Positions 50,201 to 56,828 are shown, counted from the first letter of the stretch. The stretch is 64,000 nt of DNA from VYFG01 sp965248685 (GCA_965248685.1 CBDFKC010000004.1:1426001-1490000), one strand, 5' to 3'. Notes: generated by a model from the sequence alone, not told the origin. Program-made: numbers and translations.

Positions 50201-53200
50201 TGATGGCACGCCGGATTTCCGCGATACGGATAGTGACAATGACGGTATCCCGGATTCGGTAGAAGGCGACTCAACGGGTGGTCCAGATACGGACAGTGAC
50301 GGTACGCCAGACTTCCAGGATACGGATGCAGACAATGATGGTATTCCGGACTCAATAGAAGGAGATTCTACAGGCGGTCCAGATACCGATAGTGATGGCA
50401 CCCCGGACTTCCTGGATACGGATGCAGACAATGACGGTATTCCAGATAGTCTAGAAGGCGACTCCACAGGCGGCCCAGATACGGACAGTGATGGCACCCC
50501 AGACTTCCGCGATACGGATAGCGACAACGACGGTATTCCAGACAGTATAGAAGGTGATTCAACAGGCGGTCCAGATACCGACAGTGACGGTACGCCTGAC
50601 TTCCGAGATACCGATGCCGATAACGATGGCATTCCGGATTCAGTAGAAGGTAATAGCACGGGCGGCCCGGATTCAGACAGTGATGGTACGCCGGACTTCC
50701 TGGATACGGATGCAGACAATGATGGTATCCCTGATTCGTTAGAGGGAGATAGCACTGGTGGCCCAGATACAGATAGTGATGGCACGCCAGACTTCCGCGA
50801 TACCGACAGTGACAACGATGGTATACCAGACAGTATCGAAGGTGATTCTACGGGCGGTCCAGATACAGACAGTGATGGCACGCCAGACTTCCGAGATACC
50901 GACAGTGACAATGATGGCATCCCAGACAGTATCGAAGGCGACTCAACCGGTGGTCCGGATACCGACAGTGACGGTACCCCAGACTACCGCGATACCGACA
51001 GTGATAACGATGGCATACCAGACAGTATAGAAGGCGACTCTACAGGTGGTCCAGATACGGATAGTGACGGCACGCCGGACTTCCGCGATACGGATGCGGA
51101 CAATGATGGTATTCCGGACTCCATAGAAGGCGACTCAACGGGCGGCCCGGACACCGATAGTGATGGAACCCCGGACTTCCGCGATACGGATAGCGACAAT
51201 GACGGTATCCCGGATTCAGTAGAAGGCGATTCAACGGGTAGCCCGGATAGTGATAGTGACGGCACGCCAGACTTCCGTGATACGGACAGTGATAATGATG
51301 GTATCCCGGATTCAGTAGAAGGGGATTCCACAGGAGGCCCGGATTCAGACAGTGATGGTACGCCGGACTTCCTGGATACGGATGCAGACAATGATGGTAT
51401 CCCTGATTCGTTAGAGGGAGATAGCACTGGTGGCCCAGATACAGATAGTGATGGCACGCCAGACTTCCGAGATACCGACAGTGACAATGACGGTATCCCG
51501 GATTCAGTAGAAGGCGATTCAACGGGTAGCCCGGATAGTGATAGTGACGGTACGCCAGACTTCCGCGATACTGACAGTGACAATGATGGTATTCCAGACA
51601 GTATCGAAGGCGACTCAACCGGTGGTCCGGATACGGATAGTGATGGCACGCCAGACTTCCAGGATACGGATGCCGACAATGATGGTATTCCGGACTCAAT
51701 AGAAGGAGATTCTACAGGCGGTCCAGATACCGATAGTGATGGGACACCAGACTTCCGCGATACGGATGCGGATAACGATGGCATACCAGACAGTATCGAA
51801 GGCGACTCTACAGGCGGTCCGGATACGGATAGTGATGGCACCCCAGACTACCGTGATACCGACAGTGATAACGATGGCATCCCTGATAGTATCGAAGGGG
51901 ATTCAACCGGTGGACCGGATACGGATAGTGACGGTACCCCAGACTACCGTGATACTGACAGTGACAATGATGGCATCCCTGACTCGATAGAGGGAGACAG
52001 TACAGGTGGACCGGATACGGATAGTGACGGTACGCCGGACTTCCGCGATACCGATGCGGACAATGATGGTATTCCAGACTCCATAGAAGGAGACAGCACG
52101 GGTGGCCCGGATACGGACAGTGATGGCACGCCAGACTACCGTGATACTGACAGTGACAACGACGGCATACCAGATAGTATCGAAGGCGACTCAACTGGCG
52201 GTCCAGATACCGACAGTGACGGTACCCCGGACTACCGCGATACCGACAGTGATAACGATGGCATACCAGACAGTATAGAAGGCGACTCTACAGGTGGCCC
52301 AGATACGGATAGTGACGGTACGCCGGACTTCCGCGATACGGATGCGGACAATGATGGTATTCCAGACTCCATAGAAGGCGATTCAACAGGTGGCCCGGAC
52401 ACCGATAGTGATGGGACCCCGGACTTCCGCGATACGGATGCGGATAACGATGGCATACCAGACAGTATAGAAGGCGACTCTACAGGTGGTCCGGATACGG
52501 ATAGTGATGGCACTCCAGACTACCGTGATACCGACAGTGATAACGATGGCATCCCTGATAGTATCGAAGGGGATTCAACCGGTGGACCGGATACGGACAG
52601 TGACGGTACCCCAGACTACCGTGATACTGACAGTGACAATGATGGCATCCCTGACTCGATAGAGGGAGACAGTACAGGTGGTCCAGATACGGATAGTGAC
52701 GGTACGCCGGACTTCCGCGATACCGATGCGGACAATGATGGTATTCCAGACTCCATAGAAGGAGACAGCACGGGTGGCCCGGATACGGACAGTGATGGCA
52801 CGCCAGACTACCGTGATACTGACAGTGACAACGACGGCATACCAGATAGTATCGAAGGCGACTCAACTGGCGGTCCAGATACCGACAGTGACGGTACTCC
52901 GGACTACCGCGATACCGACAGTGACAATGATGGCATCCCTGACTCGATAGAGGGAGACAGTACAGGTGGTCCGGATACGGATAGTGACGGTACGCCGGAC
53001 TTCCGCGATACGGATGCGGACAATGATGGTATTCCAGACTCCATAGAAGGCGATTCAACGGGTGGCCCGGACACCGATAGTGATGGGACCCCGGACTTCC
53101 GCGATACGGATGCGGATAACGATGGCATACCAGACAGTATAGAAGGCGACTCTACAGGTGGTCCGGATACGGATAGTGATGGCACTCCAGACTACCGTGA

Positions 53201-55223
53201 TACCGACAGTGATAACGATGGCATCCCTGATAGTATCGAAGGGGATTCAACCGGTGGACCGGATACGGACAGTGACGGTACCCCAGACTACCGTGATACT
53301 GACAGTGACAATGATGGCATCCCTGACTCGATAGAGGGAGACAGTACAGGTGGTCCAGATACGGATAGTGACGGTACGCCGGACTTCCGCGATACCGATG
53401 CGGACAATGATGGTATTCCAGACTCCATAGAAGGAGACAGCACGGGTGGCCCGGATACGGACAGTGATGGCACGCCAGACTACCGTGATACTGACAGTGA
53501 CAACGACGGCATACCAGATAGTATCGAAGGCGACTCAACTGGCGGTCCAGATACCGACAGTGACGGTACCCCGGACTACCGCGATACCGACAGTGATAAC
53601 GATGGCATACCAGACAGTATAGAAGGCGACTCTACAGGTGGCCCAGATACGGATAGTGACGGTACGCCGGACTTCCGCGATACGGATGCGGACAATGATG
53701 GTATTCCAGACTCCATAGAAGGCGATTCAACAGGTGGCCCGGACACCGATAGTGATGGGACCCCGGACTTCCGCGATACGGATGCGGATAACGATGGCAT
53801 ACCAGACAGTATAGAGGGCGACTCTACAGGTGGTCCGGATACGGATAGTGATGGCACTCCAGACTACCGTGATACCGACAGTGATAACGATGGCATCCCT
53901 GATAGTATCGAAGGGGATTCAACCGGTGGACCGGATACGGACAGTGACGGTACCCCAGACTACCGTGATACTGACAGTGACAATGATGGCATCCCTGACT
54001 CGATAGAGGGAGACAGTACAGGTGGTCCAGATACGGATAGTGACGGTACGCCGGACTTCCGCGATACCGATGCGGACAATGATGGTATTCCAGACTCCAT
54101 AGAAGGAGACAGCACGGGCGGCCCGGATACGGACAGTGATGGCACCCCAGATTATCGGGAGTCCGATTCAGACAACGATGGCATTCCCGATTCTGTAGAA
54201 GGTAATTCGACAGGTGGCCCGGATACCGATAGTGACGGTACCCCAGACTACCGCGATACCGATTCCGATAACGATGGTATTCCGGACAGTCAAGAAGCGA
54301 TCTCGCCAACTAATCCGGATCCAACAATGCCAGAGGATACCGATAGTGATGGCATCCCGGATTTTCGCGATACGGATACTGATGGAGACGGCCTGCCGGA
54401 TTCAGTAGAAGGCGGGCAGTTGGACTCTGATCGTGACGGCACCCCGGACTTCAGAGATACAGTGGATAACACACCAATACCGGTGGTGCCCGCTGTCGTT
54501 TTTACTCCGCCCACGCCAGTAGTGATCTCGCAGCCGCCAGTAGAATTGGTCTTCGCCGATATTAATTTCCTACTGATTATCGGTCAGGATCAAGCGACCG
54601 GCAATATAGATCGATTTGACGATATCCGTATTAAGACGCTTGACCTGGAGCGTAACCTCCTAGAAATCGAATACGAAAATCGCAGGATTCAGTTTGTCGT
54701 GTTCGAAGATGAGCTTCAACTGGAATTGGATATCAGTGAGTACATCCATCTCACGGTGACGGATAACTGGCACGTCATTGATATTGAGTATGGCGCTGGT
54801 GCGAATACGATGATGATTCGCTACCTGGCACGTCTGTCCACGTATACCGATTTTGCCGAAGACGTTAATCCATTCCTGCGTAACCTCAGCGAACTGCTGC
54901 GAACAGACTATGACCATAGTATCGGTATCGGAGCAATAGAGAACTTATGGGCGACCCAACGTTACAATGTTGGTGAAGGTGAGGGTCCGAACCGGGGCGA
55001 GACAGGTGAAGGAACAGCTGGGCAGATAACCCTGCCGGACGGCACCATCGTGACGCTGGACTCACCGATCACGGTAGTGGAGGGAGACACGCTCTGGGAT
55101 CTTGCGAATATAGTATTTGGAGATCCCCTGCGCTGGCCGGAAATATTTGAAGTCAACCGCGATCAGATTAGTGACCCCGATTTGATTTTCCCGGGAACCG
55201 TATTAAATATCCCGAAACGGTAA
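35223..55223 (+). CDS. Giant DUF4347 / TSP3-repeat / LysM surface protein (about 6,666 residues)
   Basis: The frame is open from a TTG at 35214, but a GTG at 35223 is proposed as start: from it the motif LEKRQMFD falls at residues 37-44, exactly as in the paralogue at 61271. Order of parts: short basic leader with GFYRPNLLLTLEKRQMFD; Ser/Thr/Pro-rich region with a duplicated 19-residue segment; DUF4347 at about 280-507 with VHVISHG (His399) and LLYGCNVG (Cys442); a beta-rich domain (about 530-740); irregular Asp-rich units; about 168 TSP3-like units of 32 residues (38139-54254); a beta-rich C-terminal domain; and a LysM motif at the end (VVEGDTLWDLANIVFGDPLRW near 6620). There is no Sec signal. 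The Asp-rich DxDxDG units should bind calcium. A TolC-family lipoprotein gene follows after 17 bases, suggesting export or anchoring of this product. Exact function is unknown. Confidence 0.9.
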   Translation: MSKKESRLIKKRLDKSVGSIYKRYRHGFYRPNLLLTLEKRQMFDGAAAVVTEELIDEAAIGLEEQLPIPSPSATQSSSPTAEPASVSSTESKPDVQPSQEAPATADEENNLVDDPSQPNPATDTATTNTDSGSTSQPNPATDTATTNTDSGSTSTSTDYTVIDDNVSAAEQEVSNSNSVDIDERVEEDAAIDSGLINIVTQEDVDESEIEETTNTNAIIAPESAVSITPASTLVSQPAGAVVGVEEELEETPELATTITDTDEVTPFDGNSDSDTPISEVIFIDTAVDGYEDLLSGVLDDLYGGSVQTLDASPSASTESIDGLLGDYVYGDSSQVTDNMGQVSTVGTDELAVDSTNTSTSYTVNGTRIVLLDQQSSAILQITETLAEFNELAGVHVISHGSTGQVRLGNETLDTGSLVTYSNVIAQWGDALGENGDILLYGCNVGSNGEGEEFLNEFAKLTMADIAASDDITANEAQGGDWDLEFESGDIDVATVLNATNALAFNGVLALPDQDGDSIVGSVDLDSDNDGISDIDEGWDPAQSGTWTIAAGGFSATTTLSNGITITATLSSTDPTGFSNGAFNPAGTTFWQPGSVAGDTSLQSVTDFSTADTITFTFSEPVTNPTLHVDRIGGTGIEGGGRGGFNVHNTTLITLQDTGGGSTLTWTELDGTTDFSTTSTTAFDGSVGTVGVNPSESTDGPDGTSAGTVQIEGAISGFRLLMDNHPSNPSSSFLDGIEFIIEADSAPDTDGDGIADYLDLDSDNDGISDLVESGADVTALDPDGNGVIDGAQFADVDSDGLADAVEATNGADTGTPPVDTDGDGIEDFRDIDSDNDGIVDTVEADPTLVFEDPSVGTADADSDGILSAFDDDDGTFGAGSPGFVTPEDTDSDGTADYLDDDADNDGIPDSVESNVVEPGVGFGDVDSDGLVDLYDGIDNTTNPWDASNGVNNPIGVYDDTDNDVNAGGDLDYRDTDSDNDGIPDSVEGDSTGGPDGDSDGSPDFQDTDADNDGIPDSVEGDSTGGPDTDSDGSPDYRNTDADNDGIPDSVEGDSTGGPDSDSDGTPDFQDTDADNDGIPDSVEGNSTGSPDTDSDGTPDFQDTDADNDGIPDSVEGDSTGGPDSDSDGTPDFRDTDGDNDGIPDSTEGIEDTDSDGTPDYKDTDSDNDGIPDSLEGDSTGGPDTDSDGTPDFRDTDADNDGIPDSLEGDSTGSPDSDSDGTPDFRDTDSDNDGIPDSIEGDSTGGPDTDSDGSPDFLDTDADNDGIPDSVEGDSTGGPDSDSDGTPDFLDTDADNDGIPDSLEGDSTGGPDTDSDGTPDFRDTDSDNDGIPDSVEGDSTGSPDSDSDGTPDFRDTDSDNDGIPDSVEGDSTGGPDSDSDGTPDFLDTDADNDGIPDSLEGDSTGGPDTDSDGTPDFRDTDSDNDGIPDSIEGDSTGGPDTDSDGTPDFQDTDADNDGIPDSIEGDSTGGPDTDSDGTPDFLDTDADNDGIPDSLEGDSTGGPDTDSDGTPDFRDTDSDNDGIPDSIEGDSTGGPDTDSDGTPDFRDTDADNDGIPDSVEGNSTGGPDSDSDGTPDFLDTDADNDGIPDSLEGDSTGGPDTDSDGTPDYRDTDSDNDGIPDSIEGDSTGGPDTDSDGTPDFRDTDSDNDGIPDSVEGDSTGGPDTDSDGTPDFQDTDADNDGIPDSIEGDSTGGPDTDSDGTPDFLDTDADNDGIPDSLEGDSTGGPDTDSDGTPDFRDTDSDNDGIPDSIEGDSTGGPDTDSDGTPDFRDTDADNDGIPDSVEGDSTGGPDSDSDGTPDFLDTDADNDGIPDSLEGDSTGGPDTDSDGTPDFRDTDSDNDGIPDSIEGDSTGGPDTDSDGTPDFRDTDSDNDGIPDSVEGDSTGGPDTDSDGTPDFLDTDADNDGIPDSVEGNSTGGPDSDSDGTPDFLDTDADNDGIPDSLEGDSTGGPDTDSDGTPDFRDTDSDNDGIPDSVEGDSTGSPDSDSDGTPDFRDTDSDNDGIPDSVEGDSTGGPDSDSDGTPDFLDTDADNDGIPDSLEGDSTGGPDTDSDGTPDFRDTDSDNDGIPDSVEGDSTGSPDSDSDGTPDFRDTDSDNDGIPDSIEGDSTGGPDTDSDGTPDFQDTDADNDGIPDSIEGDSTGGPDTDSDGTPDFLDTDADNDGIPDSLEGDSTGGPDTDSDGTPDFRDTDSDNDGIPDSVEGDSTGSPDSDSDGTPDFRDTDSDNDGIPDSVEGNSTGGPDSDSDGTPDFLDTDADNDGIPDSLEGDSTGGPDTDSDGTPDFRDTDSDNDGIPDSVEGDSTGSPDSDSDGTPDFRDTDSDNDGIPDSIEGDSTGGPDTDSDGSPDFLDTDADNDGIPDSLEGDSTGGPDTDSDGTPDFLDTDADNDGIPDSLESDSTGGPDTDSDGTPDFRDTDSDNDGIPDSVEGDSTGSPDSDSDGTPDFRDTDSDNDGIPDSVEGDSTGGPDTDSDGTPDFLDTDADNDGIPDSLEGDSTGGPDTDSDGTPDFRDTDSDNDGIPDSVEGDSTGSPDSDSDGTPDFRDTDSDNDGIPDSIEGDSTGGPDTDSDGTPDFQDTDADNDGIPDSIEGDSTGGPDTDSDGTPDFLDTDADNDGIPDSLEGDSTGGPDTDSDGTPDFRDTDSDNDGIPDSVEGDSTGSPDSDSDGTPDFRDTDSDNDGIPDSVEGNSTGGPDTDSDGTPDFLDTDADNDGIPDSLEGDSTGGPDTDSDGTPDYRDTDSDNDGIPDSIEGDSTGGPDTDSDGTPDFRDTDSDNDGIPDSIEGDSTGGPDTDSDGTPDFQDTDADNDGIPDSIEGDSTGGPDTDSDGTPDFLDTDADNDGIPDSLEGDSTGGPDTDSDGTPDFRDTDSDNDGIPDSIEGDSTGGPDTDSDGTPDFRDTDADNDGIPDSVEGNSTGGPDSDSDGTPDFLDTDADNDGIPDSLEGDSTGGPDTDSDGTPDFRDTDSDNDGIPDSVEGDSTGSPDSDSDGTPDFRDTDSDNDGIPDSIEGDSTGGPDTDSDGTPDFQDTDADNDGIPDSIEGDSTGGPDTDSDGTPDFLDTDADNDGIPDSLEGDSTGGPDTDSDGTPDFRDTDSDNDGIPDSIEGDSTGGPDTDSDGTPDFRDTDADNDGIPDSVEGNSTGGPDSDSDGTPDFLDTDADNDGIPDSLEGDSTGGPDTDSDGTPDFRDTDSDNDGIPDSIEGDSTGGPDTDSDGTPDFRDTDSDNDGIPDSVEGDSTGGPDTDSDGTPDFQDTDADNDGIPDSIEGDSTGGPDTDSDGTPDFLDTDADNDGIPDSLEGDSTGGPDTDSDGTPDFRDTDSDNDGIPDSIEGDSTGGPDTDSDGTPDFRDTDADNDGIPDSVEGNSTGGPDSDSDGTPDFLDTDADNDGIPDSLEGDSTGGPDTDSDGTPDYRDTDSDNDGIPDSIEGDSTGGPDTDSDGTPDFRDTDSDNDGIPDSIEGDSTGGPDTDSDGTPDFQDTDADNDGIPDSIEGDSTGGPDTDSDGTPDFLDTDADNDGIPDSIEGDSTGGPDTDSDGTPDFRDTDSDNDGIPDSIEGDSTGGPDTDSDGTPDFRDTDADNDGIPDSVEGNSTGGPDSDSDGTPDFLDTDADNDGIPDSLEGDSTGGPDTDSDGTPDFRDTDSDNDGIPDSVEGDSTGSPDSDSDGTPDFRDTDSDNDGIPDSIEGDSTGGPDTDSDGTPDFQDTDADNDGIPDSIEGDSTGGPDTDSDGTPDFLDTDADNDGIPDSLEGDSTGGPDTDSDGTPDFRDTDSDNDGIPDSIEGDSTGGPDTDSDGTPDFRDTDADNDGIPDSVEGNSTGGPDSDSDGTPDFLDTDADNDGIPDSLEGDSTGGPDTDSDGTPDFRDTDSDNDGIPDSIEGDSTGGPDTDSDGTPDFRDTDSDNDGIPDSVEGDSTGGPDTDSDGTPDFQDTDADNDGIPDSIEGDSTGGPDTDSDGTPDFLDTDADNDGIPDSLEGDSTGGPDTDSDGTPDFRDTDSDNDGIPDSIEGDSTGGPDTDSDGTPDFRDTDADNDGIPDSVEGNSTGGPDSDSDGTPDFLDTDADNDGIPDSLEGDSTGGPDTDSDGTPDFRDTDSDNDGIPDSIEGDSTGGPDTDSDGTPDFRDTDSDNDGIPDSIEGDSTGGPDTDSDGTPDFQDTDADNDGIPDSIEGDSTGGPDTDSDGTPDFLDTDADNDGIPDSLEGDSTGGPDTDSDGTPDFRDTDSDNDGIPDSIEGDSTGGPDTDSDGTPDFRDTDADNDGIPDSVEGNSTGGPDSDSDGTPDFLDTDADNDGIPDSLEGDSTGGPDTDSDGTPDFRDTDSDNDGIPDSIEGDSTGGPDTDSDGAPDFRDTDSDNDGIPDSIEGDSTGGPDTDSDGTPDFQDTDADNDGIPDSIEGDSTGGPDTDSDGTPDFLDTDADNDGIPDSLEGDSTGGPDTDSDGTPDFRDTDSDNDGIPDSIEGDSTGGPDTDSDGTPDFRDTDADNDGIPDSVEGNSTGGPDSDSDGTPDFLDTDADNDGIPDSLEGDSTGGPDTDSDGTPDFRDTDSDNDGIPDSVEGDSTGSPDSDSDGTPDFRDTDSDNDGIPDSIEGDSTGGPDTDSDGTPDFQDTDADNDGIPDSIEGDSTGGPDTDSDGTPDFLDTDADNDGIPDSLEGDSTGGPDTDSDGTPDFRDTDSDNDGIPDSIEGDSTGGPDTDSDGTPDFRDTDADNDGIPDSVEGNSTGGPDSDSDGTPDFLDTDADNDGIPDSLEGDSTGGPDTDSDGTPDFRDTDSDNDGIPDSIEGDSTGGPDTDSDGTPDFRDTDSDNDGIPDSIEGDSTGGPDTDSDGTPDFQDTDADNDGIPDSIEGDSTGGPDTDSDGTPDFLDTDADNDGIPDSLEGDSTGGPDTDSDGTPDFRDTDSDNDGIPDSVEGDSTGSPDSDSDGTPDFRDTDSDNDGIPDSVEGDSTGGPDSDSDGTPDFLDTDADNDGIPDSLEGDSTGGPDTDSDGTPDYRDTDSDNDGIPDSIEGDSTGGPDTDSDGTPDFRDTDSDNDGIPDSVEGDSTGGPDTDSDGTPDFQDTDADNDGIPDSIEGDSTGGPDTDSDGTPDFLDTDADNDGIPDSLEGDSTGGPDTDSDGTPDFRDTDSDNDGIPDSIEGDSTGGPDTDSDGTPDFRDTDADNDGIPDSVEGNSTGGPDSDSDGTPDFLDTDADNDGIPDSLEGDSTGGPDTDSDGTPDFRDTDSDNDGIPDSIEGDSTGGPDTDSDGTPDFRDTDSDNDGIPDSIEGDSTGGPDTDSDGTPDYRDTDSDNDGIPDSIEGDSTGGPDTDSDGTPDFRDTDADNDGIPDSIEGDSTGGPDTDSDGTPDFRDTDSDNDGIPDSVEGDSTGSPDSDSDGTPDFRDTDSDNDGIPDSVEGDSTGGPDSDSDGTPDFLDTDADNDGIPDSLEGDSTGGPDTDSDGTPDFRDTDSDNDGIPDSVEGDSTGSPDSDSDGTPDFRDTDSDNDGIPDSIEGDSTGGPDTDSDGTPDFQDTDADNDGIPDSIEGDSTGGPDTDSDGTPDFRDTDADNDGIPDSIEGDSTGGPDTDSDGTPDYRDTDSDNDGIPDSIEGDSTGGPDTDSDGTPDYRDTDSDNDGIPDSIEGDSTGGPDTDSDGTPDFRDTDADNDGIPDSIEGDSTGGPDTDSDGTPDYRDTDSDNDGIPDSIEGDSTGGPDTDSDGTPDYRDTDSDNDGIPDSIEGDSTGGPDTDSDGTPDFRDTDADNDGIPDSIEGDSTGGPDTDSDGTPDFRDTDADNDGIPDSIEGDSTGGPDTDSDGTPDYRDTDSDNDGIPDSIEGDSTGGPDTDSDGTPDYRDTDSDNDGIPDSIEGDSTGGPDTDSDGTPDFRDTDADNDGIPDSIEGDSTGGPDTDSDGTPDYRDTDSDNDGIPDSIEGDSTGGPDTDSDGTPDYRDTDSDNDGIPDSIEGDSTGGPDTDSDGTPDFRDTDADNDGIPDSIEGDSTGGPDTDSDGTPDFRDTDADNDGIPDSIEGDSTGGPDTDSDGTPDYRDTDSDNDGIPDSIEGDSTGGPDTDSDGTPDYRDTDSDNDGIPDSIEGDSTGGPDTDSDGTPDFRDTDADNDGIPDSIEGDSTGGPDTDSDGTPDYRDTDSDNDGIPDSIEGDSTGGPDTDSDGTPDYRDTDSDNDGIPDSIEGDSTGGPDTDSDGTPDFRDTDADNDGIPDSIEGDSTGGPDTDSDGTPDFRDTDADNDGIPDSIEGDSTGGPDTDSDGTPDYRDTDSDNDGIPDSIEGDSTGGPDTDSDGTPDYRDTDSDNDGIPDSIEGDSTGGPDTDSDGTPDFRDTDADNDGIPDSIEGDSTGGPDTDSDGTPDYRESDSDNDGIPDSVEGNSTGGPDTDSDGTPDYRDTDSDNDGIPDSQEAISPTNPDPTMPEDTDSDGIPDFRDTDTDGDGLPDSVEGGQLDSDRDGTPDFRDTVDNTPIPVVPAVVFTPPTPVVISQPPVELVFADINFLLIIGQDQATGNIDRFDDIRIKTLDLERNLLEIEYENRRIQFVVFEDELQLELDISEYIHLTVTDNWHVIDIEYGAGANTMMIRYLARLSTYTDFAEDVNPFLRNLSELLRTDYDHSIGIGAIENLWATQRYNVGEGEGPNRGETGEGTAGQITLPDGTIVTLDSPITVVEGDTLWDLANIVFGDPLRWPEIFEVNRDQISDPDLIFPGTVLNIPKR
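35568..35681 (+). repeat. 57-bp tandem duplication in the N-terminal linker of the giant gene
   Basis: Two identical 57-base copies (35568-35624 and 35625-35681) encode SQPNPATDTATTNTDSGST twice. The duplication is in frame and apparently recent. Confidence 0.92.
43941..49990 (+). repeat. Higher-order repeat family A, 672-bp period (7 units)
   Basis: The marker GGCGGCCCGGATTCAGACAG recurs at 43941, 44613, 45285, 45957, 46629, 47301, 47973, 48645 and 49317, each exactly 672 bases after the last. Within each period the seven 96-bp units keep a fixed order of variants (units ending FL, FR, FR, FQ, FL, FR, FR, with N in place of D in the last EGN). Copies differ by scattered single bases and occasional variant swaps. 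Confidence 0.9.
51770..54110 (+). repeat. Higher-order repeat family B, 672-bp period (about 3.5 copies)
   Basis: A second family with the same 672-base period occupies the end of the array. Its seven units follow the order Y, Y, F, Y, Y, F, F at the aromatic position, with S or A following accordingly. The block around CCAGACTACCGTGATACCGA at 51843 recurs 672 bases later at 52515 and again at about 53187 and 53859. It is more homogeneous than family A and uses different silent bases. Confidence 0.88.
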
Positions 55224-55240
55224 GAAGTTACGATAAGCAC

Positions 55241-56800
55241 ATGAAGATGATGATATTAACGAGGCTAACGAGGTATCGAGTGATGACAAAAAAATCTAGA
55301 GAGGCAGGTTTCTGTGGGAGCAGCAGAAAACTGTTACCCCTCGGCTTGGGGCTGGGCGCGGCATTATTGATAGCGGGATGTGCAGTCAAAACCCACCCGG
55401 TCACAAAGACTGATTTGGAAGCACGTAGCAGCGCAGATAAAGTCGCGTTGTTTGTCGATCAGGAGCCGATCACGGGACCCATGGGATTGGGCGAAGCCAT
55501 CGTGCGGTCGGTGAAATACAACCTTGATAGCCGGGTCAAGTTTATGGAACTGGCGGTGGCAATGCGCCAACTCGACTTCTCGGAGCGGGGGATGCTGCCA
55601 GACCTGATCGCGAGTGCAGGCTATAACAAACGGTCCAACGACCCGGGCGCGCGGAGCATCAACCTCGAAACCGGAGAAGAAAGCCTGCCGCCATCAAGAT
55701 CCCAGGAGCGAACCCGGGAAACCCGTGATGTTGAATTCCTGTGGAACTTGCTTGACTTCGGTATCAGCTATCACACCGCTCATCAATCGGCAGCAGAAGT
55801 AGAGATTGCCAAGGAACGTCAGAGAAAGACGATCCAGAATATTACCCAGGATGTGGTAGATACCTACTGGAAAGCCTGGATCGCCCAGGAACTGGATGCC
55901 AAGATGGGTAGTTTGATTGACTCGGTAGAAGAAGCGTTAAACCAGTCAAATGCACTGTCGAGCAGCCAAAGCCAGAGCCGCCGTGATTCATTAAAGTATC
56001 AAGCCAATTTACTGACGATTCGTAATTCACTATATGAAATGCAGGAGCGGATGGGTCTGGCAAAAATCCGTCTAGCGGCCTTGATCAATGTAAACCCGGA
56101 GTCGGACTTTACGTTATCGGATCCGAATGCAGCACTGGAACCTAAAGATGTCACTCGGCGCTATGATTCCCTGGCAGACCATGCCTTGATCATGCGGCCT
56201 GAACTACGGGAGGAAGACTACCGCTTAAGAATCTCTCAGCGGGAGGTCAAGAAGGCGGTGCTGGATATGTTTCCCCAGGTCCGGATCGGAACGGGGTATC
56301 ACGCGGATGAGAACGAATTCCTGATTAACGATGACTGGTCGGATGTGAGTCTGGATGTATCGTGGAATATTCTCGGATTATTTACCGCGGGTGCCCAGAA
56401 GAAATTCCGTGAGGCCCAGGTGGATCTGGCCACTGCAAGACGTTTGGCATTGTCGATGGCAGTTATTACCCAAGTAAGGCTGGCGTTAAAGCGTTATGAA
56501 ATGTCATTGCAACGTTATCGCGCCTCTCAGGAGCTCACTGCAGTGAATATGGAGTATGCGGAAATCATTCAGGGATCAAGCAATGAAAGCGCATTGGACA
56601 AAATTACCTCAGGCACCGATGCGCTGGTTTCCCAACTACGTACGAATTTTGCCTATGCCGAAACCCAGTCGGCCTTTGCCAGAATCTTGAATTCAATCGG
56701 TCTGGATATTATGCCAACGACATTTTCTTCGAATGACTCGGCATCGATGGGAGCTGAGTTTGAAGCCCATTGGACTAATTTGCAGAACGAATACTTTTAA
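55241..56800 (+). CDS. TolC-family outer membrane efflux-type lipoprotein
   Basis: The 519-residue protein has a lipoprotein signal (GLGLGAALLIAGCAVK). An in-frame ATG at 55283, preceded by GAGG, may be the real start and would shorten the product by 14 residues. The body is a TolC-like repeat of long amphipathic helices: GLGEAIVRSVKYNLDSRVK near residue 82, WNLLDFGISYHTAHQ as the usual strand segment, and the second half with RPELREEDYRLRISQREVKKA and SWNILGLFTAGAQKKFREAQ. No inner-membrane ABC or adaptor gene is visible nearby. Position directly behind the giant gene, and a degraded copy in front of the second giant gene, link it to that protein's export or surface attachment. Confidence 0.88.
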   Translation: MKMMILTRLTRYRVMTKKSREAGFCGSSRKLLPLGLGLGAALLIAGCAVKTHPVTKTDLEARSSADKVALFVDQEPITGPMGLGEAIVRSVKYNLDSRVKFMELAVAMRQLDFSERGMLPDLIASAGYNKRSNDPGARSINLETGEESLPPSRSQERTRETRDVEFLWNLLDFGISYHTAHQSAAEVEIAKERQRKTIQNITQDVVDTYWKAWIAQELDAKMGSLIDSVEEALNQSNALSSSQSQSRRDSLKYQANLLTIRNSLYEMQERMGLAKIRLAALINVNPESDFTLSDPNAALEPKDVTRRYDSLADHALIMRPELREEDYRLRISQREVKKAVLDMFPQVRIGTGYHADENEFLINDDWSDVSLDVSWNILGLFTAGAQKKFREAQVDLATARRLALSMAVITQVRLALKRYEMSLQRYRASQELTAVNMEYAEIIQGSSNESALDKITSGTDALVSQLRTNFAYAETQSAFARILNSIGLDIMPTTFSSNDSASMGAEFEAHWTNLQNEYF

Positions 56801-56828
56801 AAGATTATTGACCTAAAACCTGTTCTAG

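Larger units (their letters stand above)
38139..54254 (+). repeat. About 168 tandem 96-bp coding units (TSP3-like)
   Basis: The unit DTDSDNDGIPDSIEG plus DSTGGPDTDSDGTPDFR (32 residues) repeats without interruption. The span from the first DTDSDNDG (38139) to the divergent unit DSQEAIS (54255) is 16,116 bases, fitting 167 units of 96 bases plus one of 84 (DTDGDNDGIPDSTEGIED near 38625). Variation is confined to a few sites (S/A after the second Asp, V/I/L before Glu, R/L/Q after Phe, Y for F) and to silent positions. The first ten or so units are the most diverged. Ten Asp and one Glu per unit make the stalk strongly acidic. Confidence 0.95.

Noticed and set aside
38139..54254. CRISPR-like or purely non-coding satellite
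   Set aside because: The 96-bp units keep one open frame with mostly silent variation and clear calcium-loop residues, so they are coding.
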